64,000 bases of DNA from Gemmobacter fulvus (GCF_018798885.1 NZ_CP076361.1:3005501-3069500), one strand, 5' to 3'. Shown: positions 1 through 11,251, counted from the first letter of the stretch. The notes: generated from the letters alone by a model not told the origin. Translations and numbers: made by a program.

Positions 1-635
1 CTGTCGGCTGGGAATATGATGCGGTGGCCGAGATTGCCAAGCGGCTGAACCTCACCGTCACCTATGAGAATACCAGCTGGGATGCGATGATCCCTGCTGT
101 CTCGGGCGGGCAGTATGACATGGGCATGACCGGCATCACCATCCGTGACGACCGCAAGGAGCAGGTGGATTTTTCCGATCCCTATATGCGGTCGGAAATG
201 GTCATGCTGGTGCGGGGCGACGAGGCGCGCTTCACCGATGCCAAGAGCTTTGGGGCCAATGCCGATCTGCTGATGGCGGCGCAGCCGGGTACCACGCCTT
301 TCTACGTCGGGGTCTATGAGGTGCTGGATGGCAATGAGGCCAATCCGCGCATCAAGATGTTTGAAACCTTCGGGGCCGGGGTCGAGGCGCTGCGCAGCGG
401 TGATGTCGATCTGGTGCTGACCGATGGCACGGCGGCGAATGGCTATGTGGCGGCCTCGGAAGGGGCGCTGAAGATCGTGGGCGAAAAGCTTGGGGCCGAG
501 GATTTCGGCTTCATCTTCCCGAAAGGCTCGGATCTGGTGGCGCCGGTCAATGCGGCGATTGCGGCGATGACGGCGGATGGCACCATGACGGCGCTGAACA
601 CCAAATGGTTCCTCGAATACAAGATGGGTCAGTAA
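1..635 (+). CDS. Amino-acid ABC transporter substrate-binding protein, 5' truncated
   Basis: The reading frame is open from base 3 to the TAA at 633-635, so the gene starts before the window; signal peptide and N-terminal lobe are missing. The visible part reads like the periplasmic SBP_bac_3 family, which binds polar amino acids: it has a [21 protein letters not shown] segment, the usual family stretch in which the protein describes the ligand cleft, and ends in a short NTKWFLEY helix typical of the C-terminus. It delivers ligand to a membrane permease such as the one 36 bp downstream. The exact ligand cannot be told. The partner ATPase is not in the window and may lie upstream. Confidence 0.85.
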   Translation, partial: VGWEYDAVAEIAKRLNLTVTYENTSWDAMIPAVSGGQYDMGMTGITIRDDRKEQVDFSDPYMRSEMVMLVRGDEARFTDAKSFGANADLLMAAQPGTTPFYVGVYEVLDGNEANPRIKMFETFGAGVEALRSGDVDLVLTDGTAANGYVAASEGALKIVGEKLGAEDFGFIFPKGSDLVAPVNAAIAAMTADGTMTALNTKWFLEYKMGQ

Positions 636-651
636 GCGCTGAACAGGAGGC

Positions 652-669
652 GCGGGGCTGCGGCCCCGC
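652..669 (+). other. Hairpin between binding-protein and permease genes
   Basis: A perfect 7-bp stem (GCGGGGC pairing with GCCCCGC) with a TGCG loop. An AGGAGG Shine-Dalgarno sequence at 645-650 lies just before it and the likely permease start at 672 just after it. There is no T-run. It may stabilise the upstream message or bring the ribosome site close to the start codon; that role is inference. Confidence 0.55.
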
Positions 670-671
670 CC

Positions 672-1484
672 TTGCACCCCGACATGCCCCCTCCCGCCTC
701 TTCCCCCGACAAGGATTTCCCCTGGTGGCTGGTCGTGCTGGCCGCGATCGGGCTCTGGCTGTTTTACGAGGTCTGGGCCAGCCCGATCTATGCCAAGGTG
801 ATGGCCACGCTGGCCAAGGGCATCTGGATCACGCTGCTGGTGACCTTTGTCGCGTTTTTTGCGGCGGCGGTCATGGGCCTGGGGCTGGCGGTGGCCGGGC
901 AGTCGCGCTTCCTTGTGCTGCGGCAGGCGGCGCGCTTTTACATTGAGGTGGTGCGCGGTGTGCCGATCATCGTGCTGCTGCTGTATGTCGCCTTTGCGGC
1001 GGTGCCTGCGGCGGTGATCGGCTGGAACTGGCTGGCCGAGCCGCTGGGGTTGACGCTGGCCAAGGCGCGCGATGTGCCGCTGCTGTGGCGGGCGGTGATT
1101 GCGCTGACCATCGCCTATTCCGCCTTTCTGGCCGAGGTGTTCCGGGCCGGGCTGGCGTCGGTGCATCACGGGCAGATCGAGGCGGCGCAGGCGCTGGGTC
1201 TCACGGGCTGGCACCGCTTTCGCTTCATCGTGTTCCCGCAGGCCTTCCGCACCATTCTGCCGCCTTTGGGCAATGACTTCGTGGCGATGGTGAAAGACAG
1301 CTCGCTGGTGTCCGTTCTGGGCGTTGCCGATGTCACGCAGCTTGGCAAAGTTACGGCGGCGGGAAATTTTCGGTATTTCGAGACTTATAATACTGTTGCA
1401 CTGATCTATCTGACCATGACCGTGACCTTGTCCCTGCTGCTGCGGCGGTTAGAGGCGCGGTTGCGGGCCAAGGATGCGCGATAA
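672..1484 (+). CDS. Amino-acid ABC transporter permease (HisM/GlnP type)
   Basis: A 270-residue inner-membrane permease of the polar amino-acid uptake family. Hydrophobic segments lie near residues 15-32, 42-68, 85-112, 135-155 and 235-255. The cytoplasmic EAA loop that contacts the ATPase is visible as FRAGLASVHHGQIEAAQALG, followed by the family-typical FIVFPQAFRTILPPLGND. It follows the binding-protein gene by 36 bp and should share its transcript. The start is uncertain: TTG at 672 is placed directly after the hairpin, and an in-frame ATG lies at 684. The only clear ribosome site, AGGAGG at 645-650, is upstream of the hairpin. Only one permease is present here; many relatives use two. Confidence 0.88.
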   Translation: MHPDMPPPASSPDKDFPWWLVVLAAIGLWLFYEVWASPIYAKVMATLAKGIWITLLVTFVAFFAAAVMGLGLAVAGQSRFLVLRQAARFYIEVVRGVPIIVLLLYVAFAAVPAAVIGWNWLAEPLGLTLAKARDVPLLWRAVIALTIAYSAFLAEVFRAGLASVHHGQIEAAQALGLTGWHRFRFIVFPQAFRTILPPLGNDFVAMVKDSSLVSVLGVADVTQLGKVTAAGNFRYFETYNTVALIYLTMTVTLSLLLRRLEARLRAKDAR

Positions 1485-1554
1485 CCGGCGTCCGGGGAAG
1501 GTGTTGGGTTTTTGTGGGGCCGCGCGCGGGCGTGTGCCTGAAGGAGTTGTATTG

Positions 1555-3573
1555 ATGACGAATCCGCTGCTGACTGCATGGGTCACGCCCTTTGGTTTGC
1601 CACCGTTTCAGGCCATCCGCGATGCGGATTTTGCTCCGGCCTTCGAGGCGGGTCTGGCCGAAGCGCGGGCGGCCATCGCCGCCATCGCCGACAGCAGTGC
1701 GCCGCCCAGTTTTGCCAATACGATTGATGCGCTGGAACTGGCGGAAGCCACGCTCGACCGGGTGTCGGGGGTGTTCTACAATCTGGCGGGGGCCGACAGC
1801 ACCGAGGCGCGCGAGGCGCTGATGCGCGATCTGGCCCCGAAGCTGAGCGCGTTTTCGTCCGAGGTGACGAACAACAAGGCCCTGTTTGCGCGGATCGACG
1901 CGCTCTGGCAGGGGCGCAAGGCGCTGCGGCTGACGCCGGAACAGGCGCGGGTGCTCGATCTCTATCGCCAGATGTTCGTGCGCGCGGGTGCGCAACTGGA
2001 GGGCGATGCAGCGGCGCGGCTGACCGAGGTCAAATCGCGTCTGGCGGTTCTGGGCACCACTTTCAGCCAGAATATTCTGGCCGAAGAGCGTGATTGGTTC
2101 ATGGAACTGAGCGAGGCTGATCTGGCGGGCCTGCCGGAGTTTGTGGTGGATACGGCGCGGGCGGCGGGGGCAGAAAAGGGGGCGGCGGGTCCGGTGGTCA
2201 CGCTGAATCGCTCGCTGATCGTGCCCTTCCTGCAATTCTCACCCAACCGCGAGTTGCGCCGCCGCGCCTATGAGGCCTGGGTGGCGCGCGGGGCCAATGG
2301 CAATGCGCAGGACAATCGCGGTGTGGCGGCAGAAATCCTGGCGCTGCGGGCCGAACGCGCGACGCTGCTGGGCTATGGCAGCTTTGCCGATTACAAGCTG
2401 GAGCCGGAGATGGCGAAAACGCCAGCCGCCGTGCGCAACCTGCTGATGCGGGTCTGGCAGCCCGCGCGCGCCAAGGCGATGGCCGATGCGGGCGTGCTGG
2501 AGCGGATGATGGAGGCCGAGGGCATCGCCGGGCCGCTGGAGCCCTGGGACTGGCGCTATTACTCCGAAAAGCGCCGTCATGCCGAACATGATCTGGATGA
2601 GGCGGCGCTGAAACCCTATCTGAGCCTCGACGCGATGATCGCGGCGCAATTCGACTGTGCTGCCCGGCTGTTCCATCTGCAATTCACCCCGCTGGATGCA
2701 CCGATGTATCACCCGGATGTGCGCGCCTGGGAGGTCAGCCGCGACGGCGAACATATTGCGGTGTTCATCGGCGATTACTTTGCGCGCGGCTCCAAACGCT
2801 CGGGCGCGTGGTGTTCTGCGATGCGGTCGCAGCGCAAGCTGGGTGGGGTGGTGACCCCGGTTGTGGTCAATGTCTGCAATTTCGCCAAAGGCACGCCCGC
2901 GCTGTTGTCTTATGACGATGCGCGCACGCTGTTTCACGAATTCGGCCATGCCCTGCATCAGATGCTGTCGGATGTGACCTATGGTTTCATCAGCGGCACA
3001 TCGGTTGCGCGCGATTTCGTGGAACTGCCCAGCCAGCTTTATGAACACTGGCTGGAAGTGCCCGAGGTGTTGCAGACCCATGCGCGCCACTGGAAAAGCG
3101 CCGAGCCGATGCCCGCCGAAATGCTTCAGCGGCTGTTGGCGGCAGGCACCTATGATCAGGGCTTTGCCACGGTGGAATTCATTGCCTCGGCCATGGTGGA
3201 TCTGGCCTTCCACGAAGGGCCGCCCCCCGCCGATCCGATGCAGAAACAGGCCGAGGTGCTGGAGGCGCTGGGGATGCCTCATGCCATCCGCATGCGCCAC
3301 GCGACACCGCATTTTGCCCATGTGTTTTCGGGCGATGGCTATAGCTCGGGCTATTACAGCTATATGTGGTCCGAGGTCATGGATGCCGATGCTTTTGCAG
3401 CCTTCGAAGAGGCAGGCGATGCTTTCGATCCGGTCACGGCGGTCAAGCTGGAGCGGTTCATCCTCTCGGCAGGCGGCAGCCAGCCTGCGGAAGACCTCTA
3501 TGTGCAATTCCGCGGCAAGATGCCGGGCGTGGACGCGCTTCTGAAAGGGCGCGGCCTGCTGGACCCGGTATAA
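1555..3573 (+). CDS. M3-family zinc metallopeptidase, Dcp-like
   Basis: A 672-residue cytoplasmic peptidase of the thimet/oligopeptidase family, which cuts short peptides. The zinc site HEFGH is at about residue 461 inside FHEFGHALHQ, with the downstream family block SGTSVARDFVELPSQLYEHW and the substrate-side GYSSGYYSYMWSEVMDADAF near the C-terminus. The RDFVELPSQ..EHW form is closer to peptidyl-dipeptidase Dcp than to oligopeptidase A. Length fits Dcp. The start was chosen at ATG 1555, preceded by AAGGAG at 1541-1546; an upstream in-frame ATG at 1474 would overlap the permease and adds an unconserved-looking tail. Dipeptidyl carboxypeptidase versus endo-oligopeptidase activity cannot be separated from sequence alone. 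Confidence 0.9.
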   Translation: MTNPLLTAWVTPFGLPPFQAIRDADFAPAFEAGLAEARAAIAAIADSSAPPSFANTIDALELAEATLDRVSGVFYNLAGADSTEAREALMRDLAPKLSAFSSEVTNNKALFARIDALWQGRKALRLTPEQARVLDLYRQMFVRAGAQLEGDAAARLTEVKSRLAVLGTTFSQNILAEERDWFMELSEADLAGLPEFVVDTARAAGAEKGAAGPVVTLNRSLIVPFLQFSPNRELRRRAYEAWVARGANGNAQDNRGVAAEILALRAERATLLGYGSFADYKLEPEMAKTPAAVRNLLMRVWQPARAKAMADAGVLERMMEAEGIAGPLEPWDWRYYSEKRRHAEHDLDEAALKPYLSLDAMIAAQFDCAARLFHLQFTPLDAPMYHPDVRAWEVSRDGEHIAVFIGDYFARGSKRSGAWCSAMRSQRKLGGVVTPVVVNVCNFAKGTPALLSYDDARTLFHEFGHALHQMLSDVTYGFISGTSVARDFVELPSQLYEHWLEVPEVLQTHARHWKSAEPMPAEMLQRLLAAGTYDQGFATVEFIASAMVDLAFHEGPPPADPMQKQAEVLEALGMPHAIRMRHATPHFAHVFSGDGYSSGYYSYMWSEVMDADAFAAFEEAGDAFDPVTAVKLERFILSAGGSQPAEDLYVQFRGKMPGVDALLKGRGLLDPV

Positions 3574-3725
3574 GCGCCACGCCAAAGACATGAGCCTGCC
3601 CCGGCACGTCTGGGGCGGGCTGGTACCGGTCGTCGTGTGACGGATAGGGCCTATTTTAGGCCAGCAGAGTGAATAGGTCAGCTCATCGCTTCAGCATGGG
3701 TCTTGCTGTCATCACTGGGGGATAA

Positions 3726-3815
3726 TGGCGGAGAGACAGGGATTCGAACCCTGGGTCGGCGCAAACCGACAACGGTTTTCGAGACCGCCGCATTCGACCA
3801 CTCTGCCACCTCTCC
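3726..3815 (-). tRNA. tRNA-Ser (anticodon CGA)
   Basis: Read on the minus strand it starts GGAGAGGTGGCAGAGTGG, has an anticodon stem GCGGT/ACCGT with loop CT-CGA-AA, a long variable arm (class II), a GGTTCGAATCC T-arm and an acceptor 3' strand that pairs with the first bases and ends in an encoded CCA (complement of 3726-3728). The 90-nt length and long variable arm fit tRNA-Ser. CGA reads the UCG codon, which is common in this high-GC genome. Confidence 0.95.
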
Positions 3816-4097
3816 GCGTCAGGGGTCTTCGTGAGGCGGGGATTTAGCGAAGCTTCGCGGGGCTTGCAAGCCCATTCGGCGGTTTCTTTTTACAGATCTG
3901 ATAGAAAGGCGAATATCAGGGTGACGGGCTGTGGCGTGGGGGGACGGAGCGGGCGACGACATGCCGGTTTTGTGTCCCTCTGACAGCGTCAACGCAGCGT
4001 GGCACACGAAAAATTTTACCGGCCAAAGCTGGCGCGGCCTGACGCGAGGGGTTAGCTCTGGGCAAACCGCTGCGGGCGGGTGTTGCCGGAGGATATC

Positions 4098-4994
4098 ATG
4101 GGTCACGGGTCTTTTCTGCGTCTGTCTGTGCTGGCAGCGATGCTGGCGGCCTCTGCCCTGACCCCGGTGGCGGGGGCGCGTGCTGAAGGGGTGGTGCCGC
4201 CCGCGTCGCAATCCGCCCCGGCGGATGCCCGTGCCGCGATTCTGCATCTGTCAGAGGTGATGCAGATGGGCGGTGTGGTCGAGGTGATGCGCGCCGAAGG
4301 CATGGATTATGGCACGCTGCTGCGGGACGAGATGTTTCCGGGCAAGGGCGGTTCGGAATGGGCGGCGACGGTGGCGTTGACCTATGATCCCGCGCGGATG
4401 CGGGCGGAGTTCGAGGACAAGCTGGTGGCCGAATTGCTGGCCTCGCCCGAAACGGTGCAGGTGGGGCTGGCGTTCTTTGGCGATGCGCGCGGCCAGAAGA
4501 TCCTGTCGCTGGAGCTGGAGGCGCGCCGCGCGCTGATGGATGACGCGGCGGAGGCGGCGGCCAAGGCGGCTGTGGCCGATATGGAGGCCGAAGGCTCGCC
4601 ACGGCTCGACGCGCTGCGCCGCTTTGCTGCGGCGAATGATCTGGTGGAAATGAATGTGATGGGGGCGCTGAACGCCAATCTGGCGTTCTACAAGGGTCTG
4701 TCGGCGGGTGGCGCCTTCGGGTCGGCGATGACCGAAGAGGATATGCTGGCCGATGTCTGGGGCCAGGAGGCCGATGTCCGGGCCGAAACGGAAGAATGGC
4801 TGTGGTCCTATCTGTCGCTGGCCTATCAGCCGCTGTCGGACGAGGAATTGCAGGCCTATCACGATTTTTCCGAAACGCCGGAAGGGCAGAAGCTGAATGC
4901 GGCGGTGTTCGCAGCCTTTGATGTCAGCTTTGTGCGGATCAGCGAAGATCTGGGCCGGGCGGCGGCGCGGGCGATGCAGGGCGAGGATATCTGA
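4098..4994 (+). CDS. DUF2059 domain exported protein
   Basis: A 298-residue protein with an N-terminal signal peptide (basic MGHGSFLR then a hydrophobic run ending near AGARA, residue 29), so probably periplasmic. The C-terminal third, with YQPLSDEELQAYHDFSETPEG, matches the DUF2059 style: a helical repeat of unknown function seen in many proteobacterial envelope proteins; an earlier copy-like segment surrounds residues 80-150. No catalytic motif is visible. Start at ATG 4098 with GGAGG at 4088-4092. It stands alone, between tRNA-Ser and the rplU promoter. Function unknown. Confidence 0.8.
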   Translation: MGHGSFLRLSVLAAMLAASALTPVAGARAEGVVPPASQSAPADARAAILHLSEVMQMGGVVEVMRAEGMDYGTLLRDEMFPGKGGSEWAATVALTYDPARMRAEFEDKLVAELLASPETVQVGLAFFGDARGQKILSLELEARRALMDDAAEAAAKAAVADMEAEGSPRLDALRRFAAANDLVEMNVMGALNANLAFYKGLSAGGAFGSAMTEEDMLADVWGQEADVRAETEEWLWSYLSLAYQPLSDEELQAYHDFSETPEGQKLNAAVFAAFDVSFVRISEDLGRAAARAMQGEDI

Positions 4995-5023
4995 GGGCCG
5001 GGCGCCGCGCGCCAGAACTGTTC

Positions 5024-5052
5024 TTGACAGCGCGGCCCCGATCCCTGATAAG
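5024..5052 (+). promoter_or_regulatory. Sigma-70 type promoter for rplU-rpmA
   Basis: A perfect TTGACA at 5024-5029 is followed after 16-17 bp by TGATAA/GATAAG at 5046-5052. This is the clearest housekeeping promoter in the window and lies about 150 bp ahead of rplU, consistent with high ribosomal-protein expression and a long 5' leader. Confidence 0.75.
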
Positions 5053-5201
5053 CCCGCATCCCGGAGAGGCGCGAGTCTGTCTGGGGTATTTCTTTTGTAA
5101 CGTCCCGATGCGGGGCGCGCTGTCCGAGGCGGGGAAACCCACAAACTTGATCCGGCAACGGGGCAGGCCACAGGATGCGGAAACCTTGGAAGGAAAGACC
5201 C
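5053..5201 (+). promoter_or_regulatory. Structured 5' leader of rplU-rpmA
   Basis: About 150 untranslated bases separate the promoter from rplU. CCCGCATC at 5053-5060 pairs perfectly with GATGCGGG at 5107-5114, closing a domain of about 62 nt right at the expected RNA 5' end. Ribosomal-protein leaders often bind a ribosomal protein for feedback control; whether this one does is inference. No ORF is seen here. Confidence 0.45.
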
Positions 5202-5657
5202 ATGTTCGCGGTCCTCAAGACAGGCGGCAAGCAATACAAAGTGCAGGCTGGTGACATCCTGCGCGTTGAAAAGCTCGCTGCAAATGCTGGCGACAAAGTC
5301 CAGTTCAATGAAATTCTGATGGTTGGCGGCGAAACCGTCACGCTCGGCGTGCCGACCGTGGCCGGTGCTGCGGTGCAGGCCGAAGTGATCGCCCAGATCA
5401 AGGGCGAGAAGGTCATCCATTTCGTCAAGCGTCGCCGCAAGCACAGCTCGCAGCGCACCAAAGGCCACCGTCAGCAGCTGACCCTGCTGCGCGTGACCGA
5501 CGTCCTGGCCACCGGCGCAGATGCCACCGGCGTTCTGGCTGCCACCGGCACCGCCGATGCACGCCGCGCCGCCCACAACGCTTCGGCTGCTCCGGCGGCA
5601 GAGGCACCCGCAAAGCCGAAGCGCGCCCGCAAGGCCGCTGACGCCGCAGCCGAATAA
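5202..5657 (+). CDS. rplU: 50S ribosomal protein L21
   Basis: Ribosomal large-subunit protein L21, which binds 23S rRNA. The first ~100 residues carry the family pattern: [18 protein letters not shown] at the start and the RNA-binding [17 protein letters not shown] stretch near residue 77-93. The 151-residue length exceeds the ~103 of most bacterial L21; the extra C-terminus is a low-complexity Ala-rich and basic tail ending [14 protein letters not shown], common in Rhodobacteraceae. ATG 5202 follows GGAAGGAAAG and begins exactly at the conserved N-terminus; an in-frame upstream start at 5175 is less likely. rpmA follows after 13 bp in the same operon. Confidence 0.96.
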   Translation: MFAVLKTGGKQYKVQAGDILRVEKLAANAGDKVQFNEILMVGGETVTLGVPTVAGAAVQAEVIAQIKGEKVIHFVKRRRKHSSQRTKGHRQQLTLLRVTDVLATGADATGVLAATGTADARRAAHNASAAPAAEAPAKPKRARKAADAAAE

Positions 5658-5670
5658 GGAGGAGCACCCC

Positions 5671-5940
5671 ATGGCACATAAAAAGGCAGGCGGTTCGTCC
5701 CGCAACGGTCGTGACTCGGCTGGTCGTCGTCTTGGCGTGAAGCTCTATGGCGGCCAGGCTGCCATTCCGGGCAACATCATCGTGCGTCAGCGCGGCACCA
5801 CCTTCTTCCCGGGCAACGGCGTCGGCATGGGTGTGGATCACACCATTTTCGCCACCGTCGAAGGCAAGGTGAACTTCAAGAAGGGCCTCAAGGGCCGCAC
5901 CTTCATTTCGGTTCTCCCAGTTGCGGAGGCGGCCGAATAA
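5671..5940 (+). CDS. rpmA: 50S ribosomal protein L27
   Basis: An 89-residue L27, whose N-terminal tail reaches the peptidyl-transferase centre. It begins [18 protein letters not shown] and includes [10 protein letters not shown] and [12 protein letters not shown], all diagnostic. The mature N-terminus follows Met directly, with no cleavable Firmicute-type extension. AAGGAGGAG lies just upstream of ATG 5671. It is the last gene of the rplU operon; an intrinsic terminator follows at 5972. Confidence 0.97.
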   Translation: MAHKKAGGSSRNGRDSAGRRLGVKLYGGQAAIPGNIIVRQRGTTFFPGNGVGMGVDHTIFATVEGKVNFKKGLKGRTFISVLPVAEAAE

Positions 5941-5971
5941 GCCGAACCTTTACAGGTTGACTTGTAAACGG

Positions 5972-5999
5972 GGGATCGGCTGCAAAGCCGGTCCCTTTT
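5972..5999 (+). terminator. Intrinsic terminator after rpmA
   Basis: A 10-bp stem (GGGATCGGCT with AGCCGGTCCC, one T-G pair), GCAA tetraloop and a TTTT run directly after. It ends the rplU-rpmA transcript 32 bp past the rpmA stop. Confidence 0.88.
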
Positions 6000-6505
6000 C
6001 CATTTCCGGGGTCTTTGTCCGGGGCGGGGGATCGGCGCAGGCGGTGGGGCAAACCCGCCGCATCACGCGGATGTCAGGATCAGACCCATGTTTTTTGCGA
6101 TCACTGTCGGCACGGATTTTCCGGCACCTGGCCTAGCGCCGGGGGCAGTTTTGCACGGTTTCGGGATGGCGTATTCCGCCCCATCCCCCTTGCCGCTGTC
6201 GGCTGGGCATCCCACCTCTGACCTGATGCTGCCGGATGCGGCGGTGGTTGTGCGGGCGAAGGTGGCGGGCTATGCACGCGCAAAAGTTGTGATGCGCCGA
6301 TGCGCCCGTGACTCCATTCATGCGACAAAGGCGGTGACATGACGGCCCGCGCCATGCTTTCGCCAGACGCGAAAGGAAATCGTCATTGTTCTGCCTCAGG
6401 ACTATGGCAGGACGGAAGTGAATTCCCATTTAACAAGATGGGATTGAAAGGTGACAGGGGGCGGGCCGCAGGCACGCTCTCCATGCGCTTCGAAGGAGGG
6501 AAGCC
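6000..6505. other. Gene-poor stretch, no convincing gene
   Basis: About 500 bases between the rpmA terminator and an acetyltransferase. Open frames exist on both strands but none has a good ribosome site, conserved-looking protein or neighbour support. A weak CtrA-like match (TGAA, 7 bases, TTAAC) lies at 6419-6434, and TCCCAT/ATGGGA forms a small inverted repeat at 6424-6443. Otherwise I see nothing. Confidence 0.5.
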
Positions 6506-7108
6506 ATGACGTTGGACGTGACAGGTATGGATCGGATTGCAGCAGAGGCCGGGGTCATCGGCTTTGGCCAGACCCATGAGGGGCAGATCGGGGCGGGCCG
6601 TTTCGTGCTGCGCCCGGTGCGCAAATCCGATGCCGGTCTGTTTGCCATGTATGCGGGCGACCGCCGCGTGGCCGAGGCGACCCGCTCCATCCCGCATCCG
6701 CTGCCGCCCGGTGCGGCAGAAGCGTTTGTGACACGGGCCACCTCGGGCAAGGGGGCCGAGGATGTCTGGGTTCTGGACGGGTCTGCCACCGGGCTTGCCG
6801 AAGTGCTGGGCGTCATCAGCCTCAAGCGGATGGACGAGACGAAATATGATCGCGGCCAGAGCGAGATCGGCTATTGGGTCGCCCCGGCGTTCTGGAACAC
6901 TGGCTTTGCCTCCGAGGCGGTGCGGGCGCTGGTGATGGCCAATCCGCAGGGCAACCGCACGATCTTTGCCGAGGTGTTTCAGGACAACCCGGGCTCGGCG
7001 CGGGTGCTGACCAATGCGGGCTTCCAGTATCTGGGCGATGCCGAGACCTTCAGCGTGGCGCGCAACAACCGCGTGCCCACTTGGACCTATCTGCGCAAGC
7101 TGGATTGA
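6506..7108 (+). CDS. GNAT acetyltransferase, RimJ/RimL type
   Basis: A 200-residue GNAT-fold enzyme that would move an acetyl group from acetyl-CoA to an amine. From about residue 33 it has the RimJ/RimL opening GRFVLRPVRKSDAGLFAMYAG, the strand-turn IGYWVAPAFWNTGFASEAVRAL that forms the acetyl-CoA pyrophosphate site, and the tail segment NPGSARVLTNAGFQYLGDAE. The residues before 30 are not part of the domain. ATG 6506 has a strong GAAGGAGGG upstream. Its position between rpmA and obgE is common in this family of bacteria. Substrate (ribosomal protein alanine or a small amine) is not known. Confidence 0.85.
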   Translation: MTLDVTGMDRIAAEAGVIGFGQTHEGQIGAGRFVLRPVRKSDAGLFAMYAGDRRVAEATRSIPHPLPPGAAEAFVTRATSGKGAEDVWVLDGSATGLAEVLGVISLKRMDETKYDRGQSEIGYWVAPAFWNTGFASEAVRALVMANPQGNRTIFAEVFQDNPGSARVLTNAGFQYLGDAETFSVARNNRVPTWTYLRKLD

Positions 7109-7168
7109 CCGTGACCGAAGGGGCAGGCTCTGCCTGCCCCCGCGATGCCGCAACAGGCAGGAGAGACC

Positions 7169-7675
7169 ATGCAGATCCGTGAGGCCTGCGCCGAAGATGC
7201 CGGGGGACTGGCCGCGATTTACAATGACGCCGTGCGCCACACCACTGCCATCCTGATGGAGGGCGAGGTGGATGCGGCGAACCGCATCGCCTGGATGCAG
7301 GCGCGGCAGGCCATGGGCTATCCTGTGCTGGTGGCGGCAGAGGCCGGGCAGGTGCTGGGCTATGCCAGCTTTGGCGACTGGCGGCCCTTTGACGGCTTTC
7401 GGGGCACGGTGGAAAACTCGGTCTATGTGCATCCCGAGGCGCGGGGCCGGGGGGTGGCGGCGGCGCTGATGCCCGCGCTGATCGCGGCGGCGCGGGGCTG
7501 CGGCAAACACATGATCGTGGCCGCGATCACCTCGGAAAACGCGGCCTCGCTGGCGCTGCACCACCGGCACGGCTTTGTGCAATCGGCGCATATGCGGCAG
7601 GTCGGGCAGAAGTTCGGGCGCTGGCTGGACCTGATCTTCATGGAATTGCGGCTGGACGACCGACCACAGCCCTGA
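7169..7675 (+). CDS. GNAT acetyltransferase, phosphinothricin-acetyltransferase-like
   Basis: A 168-residue GNAT enzyme that starts MQIREACAEDAGGLAAIYNDAVRHTTA, the pattern of the Pat/MnaT group acting on phosphinothricin, methionine sulfone or related amino acids. The acetyl-CoA loop is VYVHPEARGRGVAAALM near residues 88-105 and the tail SENAASLALHHRHGFVQSAHMRQVGQKFGRW is also typical. ATG 7169 has a GGAG site; an in-frame start at 7145 is less supported. It follows the other acetyltransferase by 60 bp. Activity against a specific amino acid is inference from family resemblance. Confidence 0.85.
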   Translation: MQIREACAEDAGGLAAIYNDAVRHTTAILMEGEVDAANRIAWMQARQAMGYPVLVAAEAGQVLGYASFGDWRPFDGFRGTVENSVYVHPEARGRGVAAALMPALIAAARGCGKHMIVAAITSENAASLALHHRHGFVQSAHMRQVGQKFGRWLDLIFMELRLDDRPQP

Positions 7676-7718
7676 GAAAAGGCCTGTTTCCTCAGGCCGC
7701 AGCCATCGCTGCGCTTGA

Positions 7719-9922
<2,204 letters not shown>

Positions 9923-9928
9923 CGCGAC

Positions 9929-9977
9929 CGGGGGTTTCACACCGGACCCCCGTGGGATATTTTTGCCAAGATGAAAG
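9929..9977 (+). repeat. Hairpin plus ATATTT interspersed element, copy 1
   Basis: CGGGGGT at 9929-9935 pairs with ACCCCCG at 9946-9952; the right arm runs into GGGATATTTTTGCCAAGATGAA (bases 9954-9975). A closely similar hairpin plus motif is found at 28324-28376. It sits between proB and proA. The ATG inside it (9971) is in frame with proA but is probably part of the element and not the true start. Confidence 0.6.
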
Positions 9978-9985
9978 GGCAGGCG

Positions 9986-11242
9986 ATGGAAGACGTAGGC
10001 AAGCTGATGCGCGAGATCGGGGTCAAGGCCCGCGAGGCGGCGGCGGAGCTTGCGTTTGCGCCAGCCGAGGCCAAGGCGGCGGCGCTGGAGGCGGCAGCCG
10101 AGGCCGTCTGGGCGGGGCGCGCCACGATCATCGCGGCCAATGAGCGGGATCTGCAGTTCGGGCGCGACAAGGGCCTGTCGGCGGCGATGATGGACCGACT
10201 GATGCTGGACGAGGCGCGGATCGGCGGCATTGTGGCGGCGCTGCGCGCGGTGGCAGCCCAGCCGGATCCGGTTGGCCGGGTGCTGGCCGAATGGGACCGC
10301 CCGACCGGCCTGCATATTCAGCGCGTGGCGACACCTTTGGGGGTGGTCGGCGTCATCTATGAAAGCCGTCCGAATGTGACGGCGGATGCGGGGGCGCTCT
10401 GCCTCAAGGCCGGCAATGCGGTGATCCTGCGCGGTGGCAGCGAAAGTTTCCATTCTTCGGCGGCGATCCATGCGTGCATGGTGGCTGGGTTGCGCGCGGC
10501 GGGCCTGCCTGAGGCGGCGGTGCAGCTGGTGCCCACGCGCGACCGCGCCGCCGTGACTGCGATGTTGCAGGCGGTGGAATTCATTGACGTGATCGTGCCG
10601 CGTGGCGGCAAGGGGCTGGTTGGTCTGGTCCAGCGCGAGGCGCGGGTGCCGGTCTTTGCGCATCTGGAGGGCATCTGTCATGTCTATGCCGATGGCGGTG
10701 CCGATCTGGAAAAGGCGCGCCGTGTGGTGCTGAATGCCAAGACCCGCCGCACCGGGATTTGCGGATCGGCGGAATGTCTGCTGATCGACCGCGCGTTTTA
10801 TGCGCAACACGGGGCCGTGCTGATCGAGGATCTGCTGGTGGCGGGGGTCGAGGTGCGGGCCGAGGGCGAGCTGGCGGCGCTGCCGGGGGTCACCGCAGCG
10901 CAGCCGGGCGATTTCGGCTGTGAGTTCCTTGACATGATCATCGCGGTCAAGCTGGTGGATGGGGTGGATGGCGCGATTGCGCATATCCGCCACTATGGAT
11001 CGAACCATACCGAAAGCATCCTGACCGAGGATGATGCGGTGGCGGCGCGGTTTTTCCAGCGTCTCGATTCCGCGATCCTGATGCGTAATGCCTCCACCCA
11101 GTTTGCTGATGGCGGCGAGTTTGGCATGGGCGGCGAGATCGGCATTGCTACCGGCAAGATGCACGCGCGCGGGCCGGTCGGGGCGGAGCAACTGACCTCG
11201 TTCAAATATCTTGTAACCGGCGATGGCACGGTGCGCGCCTGA
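9986..11242 (+). CDS. proA: Gamma-glutamyl phosphate reductase
   Basis: Second proline-synthesis enzyme, reducing gamma-glutamyl phosphate with NADPH to glutamate semialdehyde. The aldehyde-dehydrogenase-like fold shows [33 protein letters not shown] (residues about 115-148) and the catalytic cysteine segment [15 protein letters not shown] near residue 255; the C-terminus has [22 protein letters not shown]. Length 418 is standard. ATG 9986 is preferred because AGGGCAGG lies just before it; an in-frame ATG at 9971 is inside a repeated intergenic element. It forms the proBA operon with the preceding kinase. Confidence 0.95.
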   Translation: MEDVGKLMREIGVKAREAAAELAFAPAEAKAAALEAAAEAVWAGRATIIAANERDLQFGRDKGLSAAMMDRLMLDEARIGGIVAALRAVAAQPDPVGRVLAEWDRPTGLHIQRVATPLGVVGVIYESRPNVTADAGALCLKAGNAVILRGGSESFHSSAAIHACMVAGLRAAGLPEAAVQLVPTRDRAAVTAMLQAVEFIDVIVPRGGKGLVGLVQREARVPVFAHLEGICHVYADGGADLEKARRVVLNAKTRRTGICGSAECLLIDRAFYAQHGAVLIEDLLVAGVEVRAEGELAALPGVTAAQPGDFGCEFLDMIIAVKLVDGVDGAIAHIRHYGSNHTESILTEDDAVAARFFQRLDSAILMRNASTQFADGGEFGMGGEIGIATGKMHARGPVGAEQLTSFKYLVTGDGTVRA

Positions 11243-11251
11243 GGCACCGCG

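Noticed and set aside
6083-6505. Small frames between rpmA and the first acetyltransferase (for example 6088-6342 plus, 6133-6429 minus)
   Set aside because: No supported start or recognisable sequence; composition is uneven.
9971-9985. ATG 9971 as the proA start
   Set aside because: It is inside the repeated intergenic element; ATG 9986 has a better-placed ribosome site.
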